Positions 1 through 6,583 of a stretch of DNA of 14,193 bases are shown piece after piece (the first letter of the stretch is position 1; every line of letters starts with the position of its first letter). A program made the translations under genes and the position numbers. This stretch comes from Draconibacterium sp. (lineage in GTDB: Bacteria > Bacteroidota > Bacteroidia > Bacteroidales > Prolixibacteraceae), in the NCBI GenBank assembly GCA_030595485.1, contig JAUVDE010000042.1, positions 1 through 14,193 of the forward strand, given 5' to 3'. The notes below the pieces were generated by a model. The model saw only the letters and a list, made by a program, of their open reading frames with translations, made no database searches and was not told the DNA's origin.

Positions 1-1514
1 AAATTCTCCATATCAACAGGGAAAGTACCTGAATATACACCATAAGCAGACATCGACAAACCAAAAGAAGTTCCGGATACACCGTTAACGGAAAAAGCAA
101 TGTAGACTGTATCAACTCCGAAATTGTCATCAACAGTAACAGTAACAGTTAAGGGATCACCCAATTTCAAAAAGTATGGAATTGCTTCGTGACTAATTAC
201 CGGCGCCTCATTATCAATTTTAAATTTCACATTGTAATACTCATCAGGAATGCTTGAAGGGGCAGTTCGCACACGATTCATAGTATCAGCCGCCTCTACA
301 AAATACGAAATTTCAGTTGTCCCAGACACTGGCCTTAATTCAGCCACATAAGCACTACTTTCTTCCGAGAACTTTAATTTTAAACTATCCGAATGCGTCT
401 GAAATCCGTCGTTTGAATAAATAACCCAAAGTGCACTAGTATCAATTTTGTAATCACTTTCGAGCCTAACATTAAAATTTAATGGCTCAACCTGCTCTTT
501 ATCTTTTACAGGATTATGACGAATAAAAAGATTCCGCCAGCCAATATCGTCCATTATTCCCCGTGTTATTGGCCCGGGATCATGAATTACTTCACCAAAA
601 CCAATTTGAGGTGTCATTAAAGAGTTTGGGTTATTGTGTGGATAACTGAGTTCGTTTAAGTGAGCAATACTCGAGCCTGTGTCATATTCTTCTGGAGCAT
701 ATAGCTTTGGCCTTAAATTTTTATTTCTCTTAATGGCAACGGGACTATTCGCATACAACGCATTTGACGTTAAAGCATACTTTAATCCTACTGAAATATT
801 TTCATAAAATGAAGTATCAAGTAACTGTTCGCCGGGAAGGCTTTGTACTAATTCATCATATGCTGTTGCTGAACCTGTACCGTAGGTTGCTGAACCGTAC
901 CCGCCTAATTCATCATCTACAAAAAAGAAATCCATAAACCCTAAACCATGGCCAATTTCGTGCAATACTACTGAAACAAAATCATGCAAGGTATCCGGAC
1001 AATTTAAGTCAATTCCAAAATACCAATCAAAATCTTTATTGAAATTGGCATTCATATCGTACCTCGATTCTCCATTTAATTCTTCTTTTGCAATTTTTTC
1101 AGCCAAAGCAACAGGGTAATATCTGTCCTTAACTGGTGCATCTTTAAAATTTGAATAAAATGTTTCAGGGCCACAACTTCCTAGTACATTCTCCTCTAAT
1201 ACAGACCACTTTGCTTCCATGCGAATAGGAACTTCAGACTCTATTATTGACTCCCAAATCTCGACAGCATGAGCAAAAGCAGCTTTAGGTTCCTCAGGAA
1301 AACCCTTATACTCGACAATTATGTTAGACTTGGCAGCATTACCCGATTTTAACAAAAATTCCTGTGGCGGCGGTATTCGAGCTCGTTCTACTTTACCCGA
1401 TGACTTACAAACCGGGCAAGACACTTTTATCTCGTGTTTAGAATGTGAATGCTGAGCATTGGCTACTACAACCATGCTGCAAAAAAATAAAAATAATAGT
1501 ATCTGTTTTTGCAT
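1..1514 (-). CDS. Secreted HExxH zinc metalloprotease, partial (3' end outside window)
   Basis: Open frame read on the minus strand from ATG at 1514 to the left edge, about 504 codons with no stop. The start is followed by a signal peptide (MQKQILLFLFFCSMVVVANA, residues 1-20), and a purine-rich AGAAGGAA lies just upstream. After the signal comes a CPVC pair (C33, C36). The zinc-protease signature HEIGHGLGF starts at H185 (E186, H189), with Asp195 where classic metzincins have a third His. Further on are a GSSIAHLNE segment and a Met-turn-like NSLMTP, then a GW-ended helix. The rest reads as Ig-like beta-sandwich modules. It is a paralogue of the protease at 1798-4245 (same order, same HExxHGLGF and LMxP blocks). 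That paralogue ends in a T9SS sorting domain, so this one probably does too, but its C-terminus is not in the window. Likely an extracellular or surface protease; substrate unknown. Confidence 0.85.
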   Translation of the reverse strand, partial: MQKQILLFLFFCSMVVVANAQHSHSKHEIKVSCPVCKSSGKVERARIPPPQEFLLKSGNAAKSNIIVEYKGFPEEPKAAFAHAVEIWESIIESEVPIRMEAKWSVLEENVLGSCGPETFYSNFKDAPVKDRYYPVALAEKIAKEELNGESRYDMNANFNKDFDWYFGIDLNCPDTLHDFVSVVLHEIGHGLGFMDFFFVDDELGGYGSATYGTGSATAYDELVQSLPGEQLLDTSFYENISVGLKYALTSNALYANSPVAIKRNKNLRPKLYAPEEYDTGSSIAHLNELSYPHNNPNSLMTPQIGFGEVIHDPGPITRGIMDDIGWRNLFIRHNPVKDKEQVEPLNFNVRLESDYKIDTSALWVIYSNDGFQTHSDSLKLKFSEESSAYVAELRPVSGTTEISYFVEAADTMNRVRTAPSSIPDEYYNVKFKIDNEAPVISHEAIPYFLKLGDPLTVTVTVDDNFGVDTVYIAFSVNGVSGTSFGLSMSAYGVYSGTFPVDMEN

Positions 1515-1607
1515 TATTTCCTTCTATTTCAATGTAAACTATTTTCGGCTGACAAATGTTCGCATTTTGAAGCAGAAAATCAAGGATTTTTTAACGAATA
1601 TGTTTTA

Positions 1608-1638
1608 CAAAGTTTAAAGCAAAAAAATGCCGGGACAA
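1608..1638 (-). promoter_or_regulatory. Possible promoter of the partial metalloprotease
   Basis: Read on the minus strand, AAACTTTG (1615-1608) matches the Bacteroidota -7 consensus TAnnTTTG with one mismatch. A TTG (1638-1636) lies 20 nt upstream, the usual distance. This TTG falls in the loop of the terminator of the preceding gene, so transcription would restart just after termination. It would give a leader of roughly 85 nt before ATG 1514. The match is imperfect. Confidence 0.35.
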
Positions 1639-1649
1639 AAGCCCCGGCA
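1621..1649 (-). terminator. Rho-independent terminator after the protease/small-protein unit
   Basis: On the minus strand a perfect 7-bp GC-rich stem TGCCGGG/CCCGGCA (1649-1643 with 1634-1628) encloses an 8-nt loop and is followed at once by seven T residues (1627-1621). This is a textbook intrinsic terminator. It sits 30 nt after the stop of the 37-residue ORF, so the protease at 1798-4245 and that small gene form one transcription unit separate from the partial protease beyond it. Confidence 0.9.
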
Positions 1650-1679
1650 CCCCTAATTTAAGGCTGTAATACCAATCAT

Positions 1680-1793
1680 CTAATATTCTAACCTTTGCGC
1701 TTTCTTTTCAGATATTAATTTGTATAATACTACCAATGATGTAACTAGTCCCACCAACGCTGCAATAAATGCAACCATTAATAAAGTTTCCAT
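1680..1793 (-). CDS. Small single-span membrane protein, 37 aa
   Basis: A short ORF from ATG 1793 to TAG 1680-1682 on the minus strand. The product starts METLLMVAFIAALVGLVTSL, giving one hydrophobic helix at about residues 4-24, and ends in a charged, Lys/Glu/Arg-rich tail (residues 25-37). The predicted topology is N-out/C-in by the positive-inside rule. The start lies only 4 nt after the stop of the metalloprotease upstream, so translation is probably coupled, and the strong terminator follows 30 nt downstream. That position, and the clean helix-plus-charged-tail design, argue for a real gene. I do not recognise a family. It could be a small accessory subunit of a membrane complex, or unrelated to the protease. 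No obvious Shine-Dalgarno, which is common in Bacteroidota. Confidence 0.6.
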   Translation of the reverse strand: METLLMVAFIAALVGLVTSLVVLYKLISEKKAQRLEY

Positions 1794-1797
1794 AGTT

Positions 1798-4245
1798 TTA
1801 ATTTTTTATGATTTTTTGGGTTATTGTATTCGATTGATTATCTGTAATACACGCCATGTAAACACCTGGTGCAACATTTGGCATGTCGATTTTTAACTTG
1901 CGATTATAGGCCGCATCGTAACGTGTTTCGCGGAAAACAGTTTTCCCGTATAAGTCGGTTATAATAATTTCAACATCTGATGTGCTTTCGGCTTTAAAAC
2001 CTTCAACTATCAGACTTCCTTTAAATGGGTTTGGATAGAAAGAAACATCTTCGCTGGCAAAAATATCGTCGGCAGCAGTTGTTACTTCCTGAATGGCTAA
2101 ATTGTCAATTGCCCATCCCCAACCGGTAACAGCTTTATCCGAAGCCAAACGGAAACGAAAAATAACTGTATCACCTGCTTCAAATTCGGTATTTTCGGTT
2201 AAGTTAATCGTTTGCGAAAGAAACATATTTTCATGGCCACTGGCTTGCGAAACAGCACTTTTTAGGGAACCTGTAAACTGCGAATTCCAAAGTTCGTCTG
2301 CACCTGAGTCGTAACCGTCAGTTACGGGCAACCAACTTTTACCATTATTTTTACTGCCTTCTACAATTACAAAGTCCCAGAACATTTCCTCGGTATAAGT
2401 TGCTCCATCTTCACCAGGCTCAACTAATACCACCTCGTCAAAACTCATTAATCCATTTTCTTCAATAATTATGGGATGTTTCAACTGGGCTACTAAATTA
2501 TAGCGTTCATTTTCAATGCTTGACTCTGGATAAGGGCTTACCGTGTGTAGGTTACCACTTGAGAAACCAGAAGGACGGTTCATTTCAAAATCAGATATTT
2601 CAAAATCCTTGTTATCCGAATCAAAATCAGAGAAATAACCTGTAAGTGGTTTTTCCGATTCGAAAATATCCACATTGAAGTAACCGCTGGTTGGCATGGC
2701 TCTTTTATTGCCTCTTGCAGTATTATCAATGGCCACTATCCTGTATTCAACTACATCGTTGTGGTTTAAGTTAAGCGGTAATTCAATTTTTCCGACATAA
2801 GTATTAGCAGCAGCTTTACTTAACTCAAAACGTTCTTGCGCAACTCCATTGATTTTATAGTCAACATTTACCGTTTTTATTCCAACATTATCAGTGGCAA
2901 CTGCATCAATATTTAAAACCGGATGAGCAGTAGCAACTAGTTTTTCAGGATTGTGTTTTAATACCGGAGGGCTATAATCTGCACCTACGTTAAAAGTATA
3001 TTTACGTTCAGGAGCTCTATCGGGACAAGTAAATTTAATTTTGTTTGCAGTAGTAGCTTCGTAATAATATTGAACTTTTCCTTTTCTATTATTCAAAGGT
3101 AATTCACCTTCGAATTGTTTTGTAGCTGAATTATAGGGTAGAGCTACAGTGTTTGTAGTATTAAAATTATCAGTTGAATATGTTATTTTAACTGACGACT
3201 TATTTACATCTAACTCGCTATTTACTTCAACAGAAACAGGCAATGAAGCAACAGGTGTTTCAAAGTCATTGATTTTCGCACCTTCAATGTTTAACGATTT
3301 CCACCCAAATTCGGCTAATAACTCCAATGTTTTATCTCCTGGGTGATGAATAGATTCGCCTTTAAAAAGATAAGGACTCATTAAAGCATTTGCATCTCCT
3401 TTTGCAAAACCGCTTTCGCTGTAGTGATAAATACTTGAACCGGAATTCCATTTGTTTGGAGCATAAATTTTTTGTTTATCCTTGCCATCGGTCCCTTTAA
3501 TAACAAGGTTATCCGATTGCAATACATTTTTTAAGGCTGCCGAAGGAGCATTAAAATTACTTGAATTCGCAAGTTGTTTATTCAAATTATTATAAATATA
3601 CACATCGTAAATACTTGGTAATCCATTTGAATTCTTCAAATCACCAACACCATTGTCTATATCGAAAAAGCCCACGAACCCAAGCCCATGAATTAATTCG
3701 TGCATCGCAACAGTTACTAAATCATATTGATTTGAAGGAGCATCGCCATTTGTTCCATAATACCAGTCAATATTACTGTTGAAAGAACAAACAATGTCTG
3801 GTTCCGATCCGTTCATTTCCCTTTGGGCAAGTTTTTCAACTAAAGCCACCGGATAATAGACATCGGACAAACGAGCACCATTAAAATTTTTGTAAAATGA
3901 TGATGGAGCACATTGCGACAAGGCATTGCCTCCCATACTTTCCCATTTCACCTGTACTACAATAGGCACAGTTGATGTAATAAGGTTTTCGTACATCGAG
4001 ATTGCATATAAAAATGCTGATTTAGCATTCTCAGGAAAGTTTACGAAATCTACTTGAAAATCTGAATTCATCACTACACCCGATTTCAAATTTCGGTCTG
4101 CAGGTGGGATAAACGATTTTCTGGTCTCTTCTGAAGCAATGTTAATCGGAGCATTTACTAGTGTAAGTTTCTCCGGTTTTTCTTTCTGTGCCCAAACGTT
4201 GCAAGCGCTAGCAACGATTAGAACGGTTAATAAAAAGCGTCTCAT
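1798..4245 (-). CDS. T9SS-exported HExxH metalloprotease, multidomain
   Basis: The 815-residue product has a signal peptide (about 1-19, cleaved after NVWA), then a protease domain to about residue 320 with HELIHGLGF (H182, E183, H186). The residue at the metzincin third-ligand position is Gly192 rather than His. A conserved His274 in GSSIYHYSE and a Met-turn-like ALMSP (M289) follow. Next come two Ig/FN3-like modules (about 325-425 and 430-525), then a MAM or jelly-roll-like beta-sandwich (about 530-730, ending WGWAIDNLAI). The end is a type A T9SS sorting domain (about 735-815: FYPNPF, LYGK, GVYMACI, KIIK). It should therefore be exported across the outer membrane by the type IX system and released or anchored at the surface. 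It is paralogous to the gene at 1-1514. Substrate unknown; a degradative or host/biomass-protein role is inferred. Confidence 0.88.
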   Translation of the reverse strand: MRRFLLTVLIVASACNVWAQKEKPEKLTLVNAPINIASEETRKSFIPPADRNLKSGVVMNSDFQVDFVNFPENAKSAFLYAISMYENLITSTVPIVVQVKWESMGGNALSQCAPSSFYKNFNGARLSDVYYPVALVEKLAQREMNGSEPDIVCSFNSNIDWYYGTNGDAPSNQYDLVTVAMHELIHGLGFVGFFDIDNGVGDLKNSNGLPSIYDVYIYNNLNKQLANSSNFNAPSAALKNVLQSDNLVIKGTDGKDKQKIYAPNKWNSGSSIYHYSESGFAKGDANALMSPYLFKGESIHHPGDKTLELLAEFGWKSLNIEGAKINDFETPVASLPVSVEVNSELDVNKSSVKITYSTDNFNTTNTVALPYNSATKQFEGELPLNNRKGKVQYYYEATTANKIKFTCPDRAPERKYTFNVGADYSPPVLKHNPEKLVATAHPVLNIDAVATDNVGIKTVNVDYKINGVAQERFELSKAAANTYVGKIELPLNLNHNDVVEYRIVAIDNTARGNKRAMPTSGYFNVDIFESEKPLTGYFSDFDSDNKDFEISDFEMNRPSGFSSGNLHTVSPYPESSIENERYNLVAQLKHPIIIEENGLMSFDEVVLVEPGEDGATYTEEMFWDFVIVEGSKNNGKSWLPVTDGYDSGADELWNSQFTGSLKSAVSQASGHENMFLSQTINLTENTEFEAGDTVIFRFRLASDKAVTGWGWAIDNLAIQEVTTAADDIFASEDVSFYPNPFKGSLIVEGFKAESTSDVEIIITDLYGKTVFRETRYDAAYNRKLKIDMPNVAPGVYMACITDNQSNTITQKIIKN

Positions 4246-4247
4246 AA

Positions 4248-4268
4248 CAACTTAAATTAGGGTTTGTT
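4248..4268. repeat. 21-bp leader repeat, copy A (protease start)
   Basis: Copy A of a 21-bp perfect direct repeat; its core reads AACTTAAATTAGGGTTTG on the plus strand. On the minus strand it ends two bases before ATG 4245 of the metalloprotease, so it is the translation-initiation leader of that gene. The second copy is at 4536-4556 with the same two-base spacing to another ATG. Confidence 0.85.
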
Positions 4269-4360
4269 ACTTCAAACTCTAACCAAGCTTACATAAAGCA
4301 GGGACATTACAGAATGCTTCTATAATTAGATAGACAGGCTTCTTTCTTTCAAATCTTCCC

Positions 4361-4406
4361 GGTTTATCAATTGATGATTAATGGTTTGATAAACCAGTGG
4401 GTTTGT
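4361..4406. repeat. Overlapping inverted repeats (stem-loop or operator cluster)
   Basis: GGTTTATCAA (4361-4370) and TTGATAAACC (4386-4395) form a perfect 10-bp inverted repeat with a 15-nt spacer. Two alternative dyads overlap it: GGTTT-GAT-AAACC (4383-4395) and AAACC-AGTG-GGTTT (4391-4404). No T-tract follows on either strand, so an intrinsic terminator is unlikely. A protein-binding operator or alternative RNA structures in the protease leader are possible. Confidence 0.45.
4391..4406. repeat. 16-bp repeat AAACCAGTGGGTTTGT, copy A
   Basis: An exact 16-bp match to 4677-4692. It is an imperfect palindrome in itself (AAACC/GGTTT), which suits a regulator binding site. This copy lies 123 bp from the first base of the 21-bp leader repeat copy A's far end, a spacing nearly preserved in the other pair. 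Confidence 0.6.
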
Positions 4407-4458
4407 GAAGAATTAAAAAAAACTCGACACTGCGCTCTAACTCAAGCACTACAGTAAA

Positions 4459-4533
4459 CTATGTAACCAATTTTTCTGAAAACTTAAAATTGCGTCCAAC
4501 AATTTTAAAAGTGAATACTTCATTTTGCTTCAT
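4459..4533 (-). pseudogene. 24-codon mini-ORF behind a duplicated leader (remnant or leader peptide)
   Basis: On the minus strand ATG 4533 follows the second copy of the protease leader with exactly the same two-base gap as in the protease gene. It opens a frame of 24 codons (begins MKQNEVFTFKIVGRNFKF) ending in TAG at 4459. The peptide is not a signal sequence and does not resemble the protease N-terminus. It may be the stump of a decayed gene, an upstream ORF in the protease mRNA, or a chance frame behind a duplicated promoter/leader. Confidence 0.3.
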
Positions 4534-4535
4534 CT

Positions 4536-4556
4536 CAACTTAAATTAGGGTTTGTT
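4536..4556. repeat. 21-bp leader repeat, copy B
   Basis: The second exact copy of the 21-bp motif at 4248-4268. On the minus strand it precedes ATG 4533 by two bases. Just upstream on the minus strand is CAACTTTG (4571-4564), a one-mismatch match to the Bacteroidota -7 element; copy A has a looser AGAGTTTG at a similar distance. This suggests duplication of a whole expression leader rather than of a random motif. Confidence 0.85.
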
Positions 4557-4676
4557 CTCCTGCAAAGTTGAAACATCTTGAGCGAAACTGCCATTTTTTT
4601 GGGCTGAAACTATGGGTTATAAAATCTGAAAAATGATAAGCCGGCTACCTGTTTTTCTATAAATTACACCTACAAA

Positions 4677-4692
4677 AAACCAGTGGGTTTGT
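4677..4692. repeat. 16-bp repeat AAACCAGTGGGTTTGT, copy B
   Basis: Exact copy of 4391-4406, about 105 bp upstream of the candidate GH32 promoter. With copy A it could be a shared operator controlling the divergent protease and GH32 genes, or a relic of a duplication. Confidence 0.6.
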
Positions 4693-4795
4693 AAAACGTC
4701 CTCATCTTATTTCAAAAAACTCTTAGTAACTCTTCAAATAAAAGGTGCTTTCAATTTTTATGATTTTTGATTTAATGTAAACCAAAAGCATCGCT

Positions 4796-4803
4796 TAGTT
4801 TTG
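4796..4803 (+). promoter_or_regulatory. Candidate -7 element for the GH32 gene
   Basis: TAGTTTTG fits TAnnTTTG exactly. The only nearby TTG (4767-4769) is 26 nt upstream, longer than the usual 19-21, so the -33 element is doubtful. It would give a leader of about 95-100 nt before ATG 4909. A weaker alternative is TAAGTTTA at 4869-4876. Confidence 0.35.
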
Positions 4804-4908
4804 TATCTCATTACAGGTTTGCGTTGATAAAAGTATGAATTAATTTTAATAAACCAAATTATTTTCCCTAAGTTTAGCCTAACGACAAAAAAAGCAAGAC
4901 ACATTTTT

Positions 4909-6360
4909 ATGAACTTTTTATCAACAACCTTACTGGCTATTTCAGTGATAGTTAGCCTTCCAGCGAAAAAATCAGACAGAAAACTTTACGATGAACTTTA
5001 TCGGCCACAATTTCATTTTACGCCGGAAAAGAACTGGCATAACGATCCGAATGGTCTGGTTTTTTACGATAATGAATACCACATGTTTTACCAACACAAC
5101 CCCAAAGGGAATGAATGGGGTTTTATGCATTGGGGACATACAATTAGTAAAGATCTATTGCACTGGGACCATTATCCTATCGCTCTGTATCCCGATGAGA
5201 ATTCGGAGGATAAAGAACGTTGCACAGCCTATTCCGGTTCGGCAATTGTTGACAAGAATAATTTGCTTGGAAAACAAGTTGGCGACACCAAAACACTACT
5301 GGCCTTTTACACCAGTCAACACTGTGGGCAACGTATTGCTTACAGCACCGACAAAGGCCGCAACTGGGAAAAATACGAAGGGAACCCCATTATTCCACTT
5401 GATGAAAAAGATGACGCCCGCGACCCCAAAGTATTTTGGCACAAGCAAACACAAAAATGGGTAATGGTGCTTTACCGAAAACTTACCGATAAAGACAATT
5501 CAAAAGGTGTGTCTATTTATACCTCAGACAATTTATTGGATTGGAACTGGGAAAGCCATGTGCCTGGGTTTTACGAATGTCCAGATTTAGTTGAATTTAA
5601 AGTTACCAATCGTCCGGACGAAAGTAAGTGGGTACTTTTTGATGGAGACGGAAGCTATTTAATGGGATCATTCGATGGAAAAAACTTTAGCTCGGAAACT
5701 GGAAAAATGAAAAGCGACTGGGGCAAAAACTACTATGCAACTCAAACATGGAGTAATATTCCTGCTGAAGATGGGCGTGTAATTCAAATTGCATGGATGC
5801 GTGGTGGGGAATTCCCAGAAATGCCTTTTAATGGTCAAATGTCGTTTCCATGCGAATTAAACGTAACTAAATTTCCTGCAGGGTATAAATTGATACGAAC
5901 TCCCATTGCCGAAATAGAACAATTACACGGTAAAAGTTTATCGTGGGAAAACAAAAATATAATACCCGGACTAAACGACAATAAACTTAAAAAAGTAACC
6001 GGCGATTGTCTACACATTATTGCCGAGTTGGATGTAAAATCTTCGGATAATTTTGGTTTTATGGTGCGCCATAGCAACAAAGAGCAAGGCACCGAAATTT
6101 TATACAACGTAAAACGAGGAACACTTTCAGTTTTAGGATGCACAGTTCCTTTACCCACAAAAAATGACAAATTAAAACTTGAGATTTTACTCGACCGTAC
6201 GTCAATTGAAATTTTTGCAAACGATGGACAAGCTGTAGTTTCAAATTGTTTTAATCCAAGCGAAAAAGCTCTGGATGTTGTTCTCTTTACCAATGGTGGC
6301 GAGCTTGGTGTCGATAAAATTGAAGTGCATAAAATGAAATCAATCTGGAAAGAAAAATAA
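4909..6360 (+). CDS. GH32 beta-fructosidase (levanase/invertase type)
   Basis: A 483-residue glycoside hydrolase family 32 enzyme that cleaves beta-fructosyl bonds in sucrose, levan or inulin-type fructans. All three GH32 signature blocks are present: the nucleophile in WHNDPNG (D46), the transition-state stabiliser in ARDPKVF (D172) and the acid/base in YECPDL (E223). The five-bladed propeller covers about residues 33-335 and the C-terminal beta-sandwich about 345-480 (LEILLDRTSIEIFANDGQ). The N-terminus is hydrophobic (about residues 3-18), consistent with export, though the cleavage site is weak and no lipobox Cys is seen. There is no SusC/SusD pair, fructokinase or transporter beside it in the window, so a full fructan locus is not evident. 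It stands alone between a divergent protease and a convergent operon. Exact substrate cannot be told from sequence. Confidence 0.93.
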   Translation: MNFLSTTLLAISVIVSLPAKKSDRKLYDELYRPQFHFTPEKNWHNDPNGLVFYDNEYHMFYQHNPKGNEWGFMHWGHTISKDLLHWDHYPIALYPDENSEDKERCTAYSGSAIVDKNNLLGKQVGDTKTLLAFYTSQHCGQRIAYSTDKGRNWEKYEGNPIIPLDEKDDARDPKVFWHKQTQKWVMVLYRKLTDKDNSKGVSIYTSDNLLDWNWESHVPGFYECPDLVEFKVTNRPDESKWVLFDGDGSYLMGSFDGKNFSSETGKMKSDWGKNYYATQTWSNIPAEDGRVIQIAWMRGGEFPEMPFNGQMSFPCELNVTKFPAGYKLIRTPIAEIEQLHGKSLSWENKNIIPGLNDNKLKKVTGDCLHIIAELDVKSSDNFGFMVRHSNKEQGTEILYNVKRGTLSVLGCTVPLPTKNDKLKLEILLDRTSIEIFANDGQAVVSNCFNPSEKALDVVLFTNGGELGVDKIEVHKMKSIWKEK

Positions 6361-6361
6361 C

Positions 6362-6583
6362 AATAAAGACTTATTCCATCAAGTAGTAATAGAACTTAAT
6401 CAGTTATGTCCAGATGACAAAAAAATACTCATCGAATCAATAGTGAAGAATATGAAAATTGAGCTTGATATTGATTATTCTTATCTTGAATATGGTGAAA
6501 AACCGCAAGTATCTCCATTTTTCTCGATGCGCTACAATCCTGATATAATAAGAAGTCTAGCTCAAAAAGGTAAAATAAATTCA
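6362..6583 (+). pseudogene. Start-less ORF fragment, probable gene remnant
   Basis: After the GH32 stop a plus-strand frame runs open from 6338 through the intergenic gap and into the antisense of the transporter's 3' end, ending near 6661. It lacks an ATG near its beginning; the first usable codon is GTG 6443, mid-sequence. The translation looks protein-like (LFHQVVIELNQLCPDDKK, then IELDIDYSYLEYGEKPQV and SPFFSMRYNPDIIRSLAQ), with balanced composition rather than the Lys/Asn/Ile noise expected of random AT-rich DNA. It may be the end of a gene cut off when the GH32 gene arrived. I do not recognise the family. A chance frame cannot be excluded. Confidence 0.35.

Larger units (their letters stand above)
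4246..4908. other. Divergent intergenic region with duplicated motifs
   Basis: 663 bp between the minus-strand protease and the plus-strand GH32 gene. It holds two pairs of short direct repeats in the same order, offset by 286-288 bp: a 21-bp motif (4248-4268 and 4536-4556) and a 16-bp motif (4391-4406 and 4677-4692). It also holds a stem-loop cluster (4361-4406), a 24-codon minus-strand mini-ORF (4459-4533) and a candidate GH32 promoter (4796-4803). The DNA between the repeat pairs is not obviously alike. No other gene is visible. Confidence 0.6.

Noticed and set aside
4361..4406. Intrinsic terminator between the divergent genes
   Set aside because: The inverted repeat is AT-rich, lacks a T-tract on both strands, and lies in a divergent promoter region where no terminator is needed.
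4246..4908. Insertion sequence or transposon remnant
   Set aside because: The repeats are short and direct, with no terminal inverted repeats, target duplication or transposase fragment.
5835..6293. Minus-strand frame of 152 codons inside the GH32 gene
   Set aside because: Shadow of a strongly supported coding sequence, with no recognisable domain.
4909..6360. A complete fructan polysaccharide-utilisation locus
   Set aside because: No SusC/SusD pair, fructokinase, transporter or hybrid two-component sensor adjoins the GH32 gene in the window.
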